Shown here: piece by piece, positions 26,185 through 34,665 of the stretch
Layout of the letters: every line of letters starts with the position of its first letter
Position numbering within the stretch: the stretch's first letter is position 1
Assembly: GCA_016197205.1 (NCBI GenBank)
Contig: JACPWG010000022.1
Coordinates: 62,001-126,000 of the forward strand
Direction: 5' to 3'
Length of the DNA: 64,000 bases
Source of the DNA: Planctomycetota bacterium
Lineage (GTDB): Bacteria > Planctomycetota > MHYJ01 > WSZJ01 > JACPWG01
Notes under the pieces: generated by a model
Seen by the model: the letters and a program-made list of their open reading frames with translations, nothing else
Database searches by the model: none
What the model was told of the DNA's origin: nothing
Position numbers and translations under genes: made by a program

Positions 26185-27534
26185 CTACTCTTCGGCTGCC
26201 GCGAGGCGCGACAGGGCCAGGCGAAAGAGTCGCTCCGCGTCCGGATCCTGCCAAGGGCGCACGGCATTCGCGATACCCAGGGCCGCTCGGGCGTCAGCGC
26301 TTGGGACGTCGGCGAGGGCGAGGGCGGCGCGTGCGGCGGTGCGTTCGTCGGCATCGTCGAGCAGACGCGCCAAAGCCGCGATCGAGGCGGGGTCGCCGAT
26401 CCGGCCGAGTGCGTCGATGGCCGTCGACCGCGCGCGCGGCTCGGTCTGCCCGGTCCCTGCCAGGCCGGCCAGGTACGGAACCGCCGAGGGCGACCGTGTG
26501 GCGCCGAGGGCGGCCAGGAGTTCGATCGGATTCGCATCTTCGCGGGCCCGTTCGACCAGGCTTTCTACGGCGGAAACCTCGCCGAGCCGCGCGAGCGCGG
26601 CGGCCGCGGAGGCGCGCACCTCCGACGACGGGTCTTGAAGCGCAAGGGCCAGCGCGGGCGCGACGCACGCGGACATGGGGCCGTCCACCGCCTGCGCGGC
26701 CGCCGACCTCACCTCGGGCGCCGCGTCTGCGAGCAGGGTGGCCAGGGCCGCTCCACACGCCGCACGCACGCCTGGGCGGCGGCGACTCAGCGCGGCCAGG
26801 CCGCACACCGCCTCGCACCGGAGCGAAGCGGGCAACTCCCGGTTCGTCGCGAGCCCCTCGATCCCGGAGAAACAGCCTTCGTCCGCCAGCTCGAACAGCA
26901 GATCCAGCGACACGCGCCGGACCGTCACGTCGCCCCCCGGCTCCGTTGCCTTGTCCAGCAGCGCACGTAGAGCGTCCCCATCAGCGGCGGCGCGCAATTC
27001 CGTCGCTGCACGCTCCATCTCGGCGAGGTCACCCGCCGCTGCCGCCGCGAAGAGACGCGCCACCGTCGTCCCCCCGGACGCCGCGCCCAACCTCGCTTCG
27101 GTGGCCGACGCAGACACGGTTTCGTTCGCCGCCTCCCCCCCGCTCCGCTCCGCACGGCCCTCCCCGCCGATGCCGCTCGCGTCCGCCGCGGGGACGCCGG
27201 CGCGCTGTCGAGCACGAACCGCATGCTTCGCCGGCTCGCTTCGCTCTCGTGCAAGCATCGCCCCACCCGCCTCCGTTCGGAGGCTGCGAGTCAGCCCTGC
27301 CTTGCCGTTTCGGTACGAGGCCATCTCCTCGGAAGGACCGGACTTGCCGACAGGGCCGATCGGCTTCGCGAGCAGGAAGGCCGCGAGGGCAACCAGCAGG
27401 CCGGCGACCACGAGAGCCACCCGGGCTCGCCCCCAAGCCGACCGCCATGCGCTCCCGTTGCAGGAGCGGCCCAAGCGGGCGTGCGGCGCGGTACTTTCAC
27501 GCCCACGGTCGCTCTCCGATCGAGCTTGTCGCAT
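26185..27534 (-). CDS. Membrane-anchored HEAT-repeat protein
   Basis: 449 residues. A basic N-terminus precedes one transmembrane helix (VALVVAGLLVALAAFLLA, near residues 39-56), a low-complexity region, and then seven or more HEAT repeats (EVRSAAAQAVDG, EVRASAAAALARLGE, STAIDALGRIGDPASIAAL, ERTAARAALALADV). The topology suggests a solenoid held at the membrane, probably as a scaffold. The ATG at 27534 is chosen because AGGAGGTGGAG stands directly before it. It may be co-transcribed with the metallopeptidase upstream (gap 175 bases), but no common function is evident. Confidence 0.75.
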   Translation of the reverse strand: MRQARSESDRGRESTAPHARLGRSCNGSAWRSAWGRARVALVVAGLLVALAAFLLAKPIGPVGKSGPSEEMASYRNGKAGLTRSLRTEAGGAMLARERSEPAKHAVRARQRAGVPAADASGIGGEGRAERSGGEAANETVSASATEARLGAASGGTTVARLFAAAAAGDLAEMERAATELRAAADGDALRALLDKATEPGGDVTVRRVSLDLLFELADEGCFSGIEGLATNRELPASLRCEAVCGLAALSRRRPGVRAACGAALATLLADAAPEVRSAAAQAVDGPMSACVAPALALALQDPSSEVRASAAAALARLGEVSAVESLVERAREDANPIELLAALGATRSPSAVPYLAGLAGTGQTEPRARSTAIDALGRIGDPASIAALARLLDDADERTAARAALALADVPSADARAALGIANAVRPWQDPDAERLFRLALSRLAAAEE

Positions 27535-27709
27535 GCTCCACCTCCTGGGCGCTTCGGGGGCCTCCGGATCGGGCCCCGCGCGCTTGCTTGCCGGACGAGG
27601 CTTCGGACAAGGAAAAAAAGTATCCGAGGGCCGCGGCACGCGCGCCGGCGGCCCCCGGTTAGGCCTGACCCGCTCGCCCCCAAGAGGGCGGGCGGCCCGG
27701 TGTTCGCCG

Positions 27710-28858
27710 TCACTCCAGGTTGTGCAGCCGAAGCCGCTCGATCCTCACGCTCAGGCCGGGGTTGTTGTTCGACAGCCTCGACAGGTAGTCGTTCAAGTCG
27801 AACACGATCGGCCCGTTCGTCAGGAGCTGCAGGCTCGGGCTGAACACGCGGAAGAGTTCCCGGAAGGCCAGGCTCACCCTGTCATGACCGTCGGTGTCCT
27901 GGACCGAATCGAAGAGGTCCCACAGGGTCGCGCCGACCACGAGCTCGCAATTCTGCGTCGCGGGCGCCGTGGTTCCCGCCCGGCCCGTCTCCCAGTTGAA
28001 GCCCTTGTAGAGGGGCGCGGCCGTACCGATTCCGTTTTCGAGCATGACGGCCACGAAATTCGCCCAGCCTTCGCTCATGGCGACGCCTGGGGCCGACTCC
28101 TGGTCGAGCCTGTGCGGGCCGCCGGTGGTCCCGATCTGGACGCAGGCACTCCCGAGCAGCGCGTGACCGAGCTCGTGGTGCAGCGTGTCGAGCCCATGCC
28201 CCTGCAGGATCTGGAGGGCATGCAGCAGCGGGTTGTAGTGGCTCCAGAAGGGATCATCCGAGCCCCCGGTCGTGAGCGCCGGACGATTGAGGATCTTCAA
28301 CCGGCGCGGACTCCCGACTTCGACGCCGAGCGCCCGGAACGTGGTGGCCGACGCGATGGCCCCCTGCCGGATCGTCGGGTCCGTGGTGTAAAACTCCAGT
28401 CCGAGGTCTTCGTTGACGCTCAGGGGCGACAGGTAGTGCGTGCAGTCGATCAGGAACGGATCCCCGCCCGGGTGGCTCTGATGAAGGCACGGGGCGTTCG
28501 GCAGCGGATCCCCGTTCGGGTGCACCGCCACCAGGTGGATGCAGGGCGTGGTCAGCGTGTCTCCGTTGGGGTGAATCTGCTCATAATGGCTGTTCCAGCC
28601 GGCCGCGACCCACCTGAGATGCGTGCACGGCACTTGGGTGCCGTCTCCGTTGGCGTGCCGTTGCCGGAGTCCATGGATGCAGGGCACGTTTGGCAGCGGG
28701 TGCCCCTGCGGGTGCAACGGATGGGTACACGGCACCAGGATCGTGTCGCCATTCGGATGTTGCCAGAGTTCTCGATTCAAGCCGGTGACCGCGCCGTCGG
28801 CCGAGGCGATCGCCGCGAGACTCCCCGTGAGCAGCAGGCTGATGATGAAGCGTCTCAT
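27710..28858 (-). CDS. Secreted putative metallopeptidase with six Cys/His repeats
   Basis: 382 residues. A signal peptide (MRRFIISLLLTGSLAAIASA) is followed by six units of the form H-P-x-G-D-x5-6-C-x-H between about residues 34 and 142, for example HPNGDTILVPCTH, HPQGHPLPNVPCIH and HPNGDPLPNAPCLH. The C-terminal part contains TLHHELGHALLG, a zinc-peptidase HExxH motif, and a later SEGWANFVA whose Glu could be the third ligand. The repeats carry two His and one Cys each and could bind metal or be disulfide-linked. The start at 28858 follows GGAGGGAG. I do not recognise the family as a whole. Confidence 0.7.
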   Translation of the reverse strand: MRRFIISLLLTGSLAAIASADGAVTGLNRELWQHPNGDTILVPCTHPLHPQGHPLPNVPCIHGLRQRHANGDGTQVPCTHLRWVAAGWNSHYEQIHPNGDTLTTPCIHLVAVHPNGDPLPNAPCLHQSHPGGDPFLIDCTHYLSPLSVNEDLGLEFYTTDPTIRQGAIASATTFRALGVEVGSPRRLKILNRPALTTGGSDDPFWSHYNPLLHALQILQGHGLDTLHHELGHALLGSACVQIGTTGGPHRLDQESAPGVAMSEGWANFVAVMLENGIGTAAPLYKGFNWETGRAGTTAPATQNCELVVGATLWDLFDSVQDTDGHDRVSLAFRELFRVFSPSLQLLTNGPIVFDLNDYLSRLSNNNPGLSVRIERLRLHNLE

Positions 28859-29519
28859 GCTTTCTCCCTCCATGCTTCCGGGTCGAAATTCTCCCGACGG
28901 CGCGGGCCCCGTGCCCGCACCCGTCACGCATACTTCGGGAGGAGGGAGGGCAACTGCCGGGGAAAATTCGAAGCGGCTTGCGATCGTGTGGAATCTATTG
29001 GCGCATGGCGGGTTGTGACGTGGACTCGCGGGCGTTGACGAAGCCCAGACACGACGCCTGGGGGCGGGGGCCTCCCTCCTTCGCCCACTTGCCGTGAGCT
29101 ACGGAGCGCAGCTCGGCAGTGCCGCAGCCAAGCGACGACGGAACCACAGATTTCACAGATTAACGACGATTTCACAGATTCGTAATCTGCGTAATCTCGT
29201 TGAATCTGTGACACAACAGCCCAAAAGCTTGTTTTTTTGGCAACCGTTCTCGGTGATCCCGGGGTCGACGAAACCACAGATTGCACAGATTTCACAGATT
29301 AGAATCGTCGCAAGAAAACAATCTTCGAACGATCAGCAGCGCAGGCCGGCCCGCGCGAACGGCCGCATGGGCAGCCCCTTCAAGGTGGGTGAACGAGTCG
29401 ACTCCTGCGGCACTGACCATCCACAGTCTTGAAGGGGCTGGCCGCATGGGCTACCACCCGCCGTGCCAGGGTTGACGCCTGTGTCCGAGGTTCGTCAACG
29501 GGACGCCGGCGTTTTCGTG
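28859..29519. repeat. Repeat-rich gap with interrupted 125-bp element
   Basis: 29031-29100 resembles the left half of the 125-bp element (GTTGACGAAGCCCAGACACG), and 29429-29504 resembles its right half ending TTCGTCAACGGG. Between them lie AT-richer direct repeats around CCACAGATTTCACAGATT (29145-29162, again at 29271-29300) and a CTTCAAG inverted pair. The simplest reading is a copy split by later insertions. No gene seen. Confidence 0.55.
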
Positions 29520-30389
29520 CTACGTCAAGCGGACGCGGCCCACGCCCGCGTAGACGTTGAACCGGTCGCTTTTCACGAAACCGAGCAGCGTGGCGCCAAA
29601 CTCCTCGGCCAGCCCGATCGCCAGGCTCGAGGGCGCGCCCACCCCGCCCAGGATGGGGACGCCGGCCGCCAGCGCCTTTTGCACGATCTCGAAGCTCGTC
29701 CGGCCGCTCACGAAAAGCACTCGATCGTGGAGGAGCGACCGACCCGCGAGGACCTCCGCGCCCACCAGCTTGTCCACCGCATTGTGCCGCCCCACGTCCT
29801 CCGCCAGGCGCAGGAGCGCGCCCTCGGCGTCGAAAAGCGCGGCCGCGTGTAGGCCGCCGGTCTTTTCGAACACGCCCTGCCCGGCGCGGAGCCTTTCCGG
29901 CAGCCCCTGCACCGTCGCCGCCGTCACGACCGGCAGCCCGGGCGGGAGGGGCGGGAAGCCGCGGACTCGGAGCGCCTCGATGGCCGCCTTCCCGCAGACG
30001 CCGCAGCTTGCGGACACGAAGAAGTGACGAAGCAGGCTGCGCGGCTCGACGGCGAGGCCCGCGCGCAGGTCGACCTGGAGAGAATTGAACTCCTGCGGCC
30101 GACGGCCCGGCCCCTTCCCCGTGCAATAGGTCATCCGCGCGATGTCCCCGCCCGCGCGAATTACCCCTTCGGCGAAAAGAAAACCGGCAGCCAGGGCGTA
30201 GTCGTCCCCGGGCGTGCGCATCGTCACCGAGAGGTTGGCGGCGGGTGCGCCGGCCGCGTCCGCGAGGCCGATGCGGATTTCAAGCGGCTCCTCGACCGCG
30301 ATCTGGTCCTTCTTTCTTGCGACCTTCCCGTCGCTGACCTGGTGGATGGAGGTCCGGCGCGCGCTCGCCCCGGGAGTCTCGCCGGTCAT
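29520..30389 (-). CDS. fdhD: FdhD, sulfurtransferase for formate dehydrogenase maturation
   Basis: 289 residues. FdhD passes sulfur from a cysteine desulfurase to the molybdenum cofactor of formate dehydrogenases. The redox-active pair is present as SCGVCG (Cys129, Cys132). Other family segments are EEPLEIRI, MRTPGDDYALAAGFLFAEGV, EDVGRHNAVDKLVG, LFVSGRTSFEIVQKA and GAPSSLAIGLAEEFG. Length is normal. It likely serves the oxidoreductase at 22890-25190. The neighbouring DNA on both sides is repeats, so it appears to be a single-gene transcription unit. Confidence 0.93.
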   Translation of the reverse strand: MTGETPGASARRTSIHQVSDGKVARKKDQIAVEEPLEIRIGLADAAGAPAANLSVTMRTPGDDYALAAGFLFAEGVIRAGGDIARMTYCTGKGPGRRPQEFNSLQVDLRAGLAVEPRSLLRHFFVSASCGVCGKAAIEALRVRGFPPLPPGLPVVTAATVQGLPERLRAGQGVFEKTGGLHAAALFDAEGALLRLAEDVGRHNAVDKLVGAEVLAGRSLLHDRVLFVSGRTSFEIVQKALAAGVPILGGVGAPSSLAIGLAEEFGATLLGFVKSDRFNVYAGVGRVRLT

Positions 30390-30522
30390 GGATGCCGCCG
30401 TTCCGTGTGTTTGGGACCAGGGGAGGTAGGGTGCCGGGCGACGAAAGCGAACAGCGCGGCCTATGAACAGGCTCAGACCGCGCCCTCACGGTTGCTGTTC
30501 CGTGGACCGCGGCCGCACGAGT

Positions 30523-30647
30523 GGCCCGTTGACGAAGTCCAGACACGATGCCTGGGGGCGCGGGCCTCCGGCCCGCGCGAGTCTGCACATGAGCTGCGAC
30601 TTGCCGTGACTCGACTGACGACTGTGTCCGAAGTTCGTCAACGGGCC
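30523..30647. repeat. 125-bp MITE-like element, copy 2
   Basis: It begins GGCCCGTTGACGAAGTC and ends CGAAGTTCGTCAACGGGCC, and is homologous to 3088-3212 end to end, with identical length. It stops one base before the oleD stop codon. An additional left arm (GGCCCGTTGACGAA) at 31671-31684 stands just upstream of oleD, so oleD is bracketed by complementary arms. Confidence 0.75.
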
Positions 30648-30648
30648 G

Positions 30649-31653
30649 CTAGGTCGATCCGCCGGTTCCGGTTCGCAGCCACGCGGCCAACCGCCGCAGC
30701 CCCTCGTCGAGCGACACGCGCGGCGCGTACCCCAGGTCGCGTCGGGCCGCGTCGATGTTGAACCAGTGGGCGGTGGAGAGCTGGCGGGCGAGGAAGCGGG
30801 TCATGCGCGGCTCCTCCTCGCGGCCGAGAAGGCCGTACACAACCTCGCACGCCCAGCCCGCGGCGTACGCGACGCCCGCCGGGACGGTGCGCACGACCGG
30901 CGGCAGCCCGGCCGCGGCCAAGATCCGGTCGAGCAGGTCCGACATCGGGATCGGCTCCCCCTGCGAGATGAAGTACGCCTTCCCCGCGATGGCGGCGCCG
31001 GGGCCGAGCCGGTCGAAGGCGAGCAGGTGGGCCTCGGCCGCGTTCTCGATGTAGGTCGAGTCCACGAGGCAGCGGCGCTTTCCGACCTTGCGGAGCTGCC
31101 CCGCGCGCGCCCGCGCGACGAGCCGCGGGACCAGGTGGTGGTCGCCGGGCCCCCAGATCATGTGTGGGCGGAGCGCGACGGTCGAGAGGTCCGGCCCGTT
31201 CGCGGCCAGCACCGCCCGTTCGGCCATCGCTTTCGTCCGCGGGTAGTGCGCCTCGTACCGCTCCGGGTACGGTGCGGACTCATCGACGCCGTCGAGGTCG
31301 CGACCGTCGTGGACGACGCTCGGCGACGACGTGTACACGAGCTTTCGGATGCCGTGCCGGCGGCACGCGGCGAGGACGTTTTCCGTCCCCGTCACGTTGG
31401 CCGCGTGGTACTCCTCGTACCGGCCCCAGATGCCGGGCTTCGCGGCCACGTGAAAGACCGCCTCGCACCCGCGCGCGGCCTCCTCGACCGCGGACGCGTC
31501 CGCGAGGTCGCCGCGCCCCGCGTCTACGCCGAGCGCGGTCAGCGCCGGGTACTCGCCCCGCGCGAAGCTCCGCACGGCGAGGCCGCGCGCGCGAAGCTGC
31601 TCGACGATCGCCTTTCCCAGGAAACCCCCGCCGCCCGTGACCAGGACCGTCAT
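30649..31653 (-). CDS. oleD: OleD, NAD(P)-dependent 2-alkyl-3-ketoacid reductase
   Basis: 334 residues, an extended short-chain dehydrogenase. The N-terminal VTGGGGFLGKAI is the Rossmann G-x-x-G-x-x-G motif, VYTSSPSVVHDG includes the catalytic Ser region, and HYPRTKAMAE gives the Tyr-x3-Lys pair. The FHVAAKPGIWG and YISQGEPIPMSDLLDRIL-like segments fit the 3-beta-HSD-like OleD family. OleD reduces the beta-keto acid made by OleA. The start ATG at 31653 follows AAGGGG. It lies downstream of oleB and oleC on the same strand; the 160-base gap to oleC holds a repeat arm. Confidence 0.88.
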   Translation of the reverse strand: MTVLVTGGGGFLGKAIVEQLRARGLAVRSFARGEYPALTALGVDAGRGDLADASAVEEAARGCEAVFHVAAKPGIWGRYEEYHAANVTGTENVLAACRRHGIRKLVYTSSPSVVHDGRDLDGVDESAPYPERYEAHYPRTKAMAERAVLAANGPDLSTVALRPHMIWGPGDHHLVPRLVARARAGQLRKVGKRRCLVDSTYIENAAEAHLLAFDRLGPGAAIAGKAYFISQGEPIPMSDLLDRILAAAGLPPVVRTVPAGVAYAAGWACEVVYGLLGREEEPRMTRFLARQLSTAHWFNIDAARRDLGYAPRVSLDEGLRRLAAWLRTGTGGST

Positions 31654-31814
31654 CTTGCGACACCCCTTGAGGCCCGTTGACGAAGCTCCGCCCCGCTCTT
31701 CGAGTGAGTGCTTCGCGGCGCACGGCCGTGCCGCCATTCGGTCCGCCTGAAGGCGGAACTACGAACAGTGGCCTCGGCCTTCCAGGACGGCGTCCGCACC
31801 TGATCCATGGGCCC

Positions 31815-33542
31815 CTACCTCCAACCTAGCTTCCGCTCCGCCCACACCGCGAGCTTCTCGCGGAAGATCTTCGCGTTGTGCCGCACGTCGACCGGGAAGC
31901 GCGGGTGGAAGAGAAGCGTGCGGATGGGGCGGGTGTGCTCGCGCGCCGCGCCGAGCGCGAGCAGCTCCTCGCGGAGCCGCGCGTCCGGCACGCGCGGCAC
32001 ATCCGGGTCCCGCTCGACGCAAAGGACCGGTTCGACCGCGCCGTCGCCTCCTCCTCCGCGCCGCACCCCGACGAGCGCGGTCCGAAACACGGCGGGGTGG
32101 GTGTTGAAGACCGCCTCGCACGGGATCGTGAACAGCGTGCCCGCGGGCGTGACGACCCGATGCGACTTGCGGCCGCAGAACCAGATCCGGCCCCGGTCGT
32201 CGAGGTAGCCGAGATCCCCCATGCGGTGGCGGATCGTCGTGCCGTCCTTCTCGCGGATCTTGGCGAGCGCCGTGCTCGCCTCGCGCTTCCAGTAGGAACG
32301 GGTCACGGTCGGACCGCGAACGACGATTTCGCCGATCTCCCCGACCGGCAGCGCAAGGGCGTCGTCCCAGGTCGGCACGGCCTCATCCGAGATCGGGAGG
32401 ATTCGCACCTCCATGCCGGCGACGGGCCGGCCGACGCAGATCCCGGCCCCGGCCTCGGTCCGCGCCCGCGTTTCGCCGAGGACCTCGTGGCTTCCGATCG
32501 AAGCGACCGGGAGCGCCTCGGTGGCGCCGTACGGGGTGAAGACCTGGGTTTCCGGCGCGAGCAGCCGGGAGAAGCGCTCGAGCAGGCGCGCGGGGACCGG
32601 TGCGCCCGCGCAGAGGACCCTGCGGAGGGAGGGGAGCTTCACGCCCCGCGGCTCCCCGTACCGGGCCAAGCGGTCGATCACCGCGGGCGAGCCGAACATG
32701 TTCGTCGCGCCGAATTCGTGGATCGCGGCGACCAGGGCCGCGGGGTCGGCGGAGGCGGGCCGGCTCGGGTCCATGTCGGGGACGACCGTGGTCATTCCGA
32801 GCGCGGGGTCGAAGAGCGCGAAGAGCGGAAACGTGGGCAGGTCGATTTCCCCGGGCCGGATGTCGTACGTGTCGCGGACCTTTTCGACCTGGGCGGCGAA
32901 GTTGCCGTGCGTGTACACCGCCCCCTTCGGCACGCCGGTCGAGCCGCTGGTGAAGAGGATCGCGGCGATTTCGTCCGCGCGCGTGGCCGCCGCCTCGAGG
33001 CGACCGTCGCCGCCGCGCCGTTTCACCTCGGCGAGGGTCCAGCCGCCCCAAAAGAGACGCGGCCCTACGGTGATCACCCTACGGATCGTGGCGCGCCCCC
33101 AGCCCAGGAGGAGGCGGGCGACGTGGGCCTTCGGGATGCCGATGAAGGCCTCGGCCTCGGCCTCGGCGATGCACGCCTTGAGGTTCCGGATCCCCATGCC
33201 CGGATCGACCAGCACGGGGACGACGCCGGCCTTGAACAGGGCGAAGGTGAGCGCGAAAAATTCGAGGCTGGGCTTCACCATGAGCACGGTCCGCGTCCCG
33301 CGGCCGATCCCGATCGTCCCGAGCCCGCGCGCGATCCGGTCGCTCTCTTCGTCGAGTTGCCGGTAGGTGTAGCTCGCGTAGGCCGGCCGGCCGTCGAGGC
33401 GGCGGCCGACGGGCGCGTGTATCGCGTGCGCGTCCGGCTGCCGGCGGGCCATTTCGGGAAGGACGGTCGCTATGTTGACGGAGGCGCAGGGAGAGGAGGA
33501 GGAGGTGACCGAACGAAGAGCGGCGTCGGCGGCAGTGCTCAT
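31815..33542 (-). CDS. oleC: OleC, beta-lactone synthetase (AMP-dependent synthetase family)
   Basis: 575 residues of the ANL adenylating family. The P-loop-like ILFTSGSTGVPKGAVYTH, the later TPYGATEALPVASI and the C-terminal FPVDVRHNAKIFREKLAVWA are visible; the last block is typical of OleC. OleC converts the 2-alkyl-3-hydroxyacid from OleD to a cis-beta-lactone with ATP. The ATG at 33542 is preceded by GGAAGG; a TTG in frame further upstream lies in the hairpin repeat 33567-33711. The intergenic hairpin between oleB and oleC may attenuate or stabilise the transcript. Confidence 0.9.
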   Translation of the reverse strand: MSTAADAALRSVTSSSSPCASVNIATVLPEMARRQPDAHAIHAPVGRRLDGRPAYASYTYRQLDEESDRIARGLGTIGIGRGTRTVLMVKPSLEFFALTFALFKAGVVPVLVDPGMGIRNLKACIAEAEAEAFIGIPKAHVARLLLGWGRATIRRVITVGPRLFWGGWTLAEVKRRGGDGRLEAAATRADEIAAILFTSGSTGVPKGAVYTHGNFAAQVEKVRDTYDIRPGEIDLPTFPLFALFDPALGMTTVVPDMDPSRPASADPAALVAAIHEFGATNMFGSPAVIDRLARYGEPRGVKLPSLRRVLCAGAPVPARLLERFSRLLAPETQVFTPYGATEALPVASIGSHEVLGETRARTEAGAGICVGRPVAGMEVRILPISDEAVPTWDDALALPVGEIGEIVVRGPTVTRSYWKREASTALAKIREKDGTTIRHRMGDLGYLDDRGRIWFCGRKSHRVVTPAGTLFTIPCEAVFNTHPAVFRTALVGVRRGGGGDGAVEPVLCVERDPDVPRVPDARLREELLALGAAREHTRPIRTLLFHPRFPVDVRHNAKIFREKLAVWAERKLGWR

Positions 33543-33566
33543 GGCTGGGGCGATCCTTCCTACGGA

Positions 33567-33711
33567 TTTCAAATGGGTGTGGCTACTTTTCGCAGGCCCC
33601 CTGAAGGGGGTACTACAAACAGTGGGTGCTGCTCTCGGAACCTACTGTTCGTAGTACCGCCTTCAGGCGGTCTGGGCGCTGTCGTCGAAAAGTAGCCACA
33701 CCCATTTCAAA
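33567..33711. repeat. 145-bp long inverted repeat between oleB and oleC
   Basis: The outer arms 33571-33592 and 33686-33707 are perfectly complementary over 22 bases (AAATGGGTGTGGCTACTTTT and its complement). Inner arms near 33597-33627 and 33641-33672 pair imperfectly (CCCTGAAGGGGGTACTAC against GTAGTACCGCCTTCAGG). Part of the inner arm recurs near 31740-31770 (GCCTGAAGGCGGAACTACGA). A non-coding, MITE-like element. Confidence 0.75.
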
Positions 33712-33727
33712 TTGCAAAGTTCAAAGG

Positions 33728-34657
33728 TCAAATGTCAAATTGCAGGGGTGTGGCCGCGTTCGTTCGAGTCAGTGGATGTTCATCCAAGAAGCGTTCGATT
33801 CGTCGCACGAGAGGGTCGCCCACGTCCTCCAGCACATAGTGGCCGCACTCGGGATAGCGCTCCACCTCGGCGTGCGGAAAGTAGCGGATCCACGCGTCGA
33901 GGAAGTGCCGGTCGAAGACGAAGTCCCGTTCTCCCCAGCCCACGAGGATCGGCCGGTCGCGGAAGCGCTCGAGGCCGGCCGCGACTTCCGATACGCGGTC
34001 GTAGCAGCGGTCGCCGGGCCGGAGTGGAATGTCCTGGACGAAGCGGAGCGTGGCGATGCGGTTGGCCCATGAATCGTACGGAGCGCAGTAGGCCGCGCGG
34101 ACGCGCTTCGGCATGGGATTTTTCTTGCAGCATACCACGGCGGCCACGCGGCTGAAGGCATTGAAGCCGCGGATGAGGAAGGCCCCGAGCGCGGTGTCGC
34201 GGGCGAACCAGAGTGGCCACGGAAAGGACATTTCGGCGGGGAGGAGGAACGCGGCGGTGTTGAGGAGGACGAGGCGGCGGACCCGCTCCGGGTGGAGGTG
34301 GGCCCAGGCCATCCCGATCATCCCGCCCCAGTCGTGGAGCACGAGCGTGAGGTCCGCGGTAAGGCCCAGGTGTTCGAGCAACCGATCCAGGTCCGCGACT
34401 CTGCGGTCGAGGGTGTATTCGTAGCGATCGTCGCCCGGCTTGTCGGAAAGGCCGCAGCCGATGTGGTCCGGGACGATCGTGCGCCGGCGGCCGCGCAGGG
34501 CGAGCACGAGGTTGCGGTAGTAGATCGACCAGGTGGGGTTGCCATGGAGCATGACGACCGCTTCCCCTTGCCCTTCGTCGAGATAGTGGTAGCGGAGCCC
34601 CTCGAGGTCGAGGGCTTTGCCTTGGAACGGGTAGAGGTCGCTTGGGAGGGGAAGCAT
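33728..34657 (-). CDS. oleB: OleB, beta-lactone decarboxylase (alpha/beta hydrolase)
   Basis: 309 residues, related to haloalkane dehalogenases. Visible are VVMLHGNPTWSIYYRN (oxyanion/halide-binding Asn-Pro-Thr-Trp), the nucleophile elbow LVLHDWGGMIGMAW with Asp, and the late YPECGHYVLEDVG with the catalytic His. OleB decarboxylates the beta-lactone made by OleC to the final cis-olefin. The start ATG at 34657 follows AGGAG and lies eight bases after the STAS gene stop. Related dehalogenases use the same residues, but the neighbouring oleC and oleD make OleB the better reading. Confidence 0.9.
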   Translation of the reverse strand: MLPLPSDLYPFQGKALDLEGLRYHYLDEGQGEAVVMLHGNPTWSIYYRNLVLALRGRRRTIVPDHIGCGLSDKPGDDRYEYTLDRRVADLDRLLEHLGLTADLTLVLHDWGGMIGMAWAHLHPERVRRLVLLNTAAFLLPAEMSFPWPLWFARDTALGAFLIRGFNAFSRVAAVVCCKKNPMPKRVRAAYCAPYDSWANRIATLRFVQDIPLRPGDRCYDRVSEVAAGLERFRDRPILVGWGERDFVFDRHFLDAWIRYFPHAEVERYPECGHYVLEDVGDPLVRRIERFLDEHPLTRTNAATPLQFDI

Positions 34658-34665
34658 CGGCGCTC

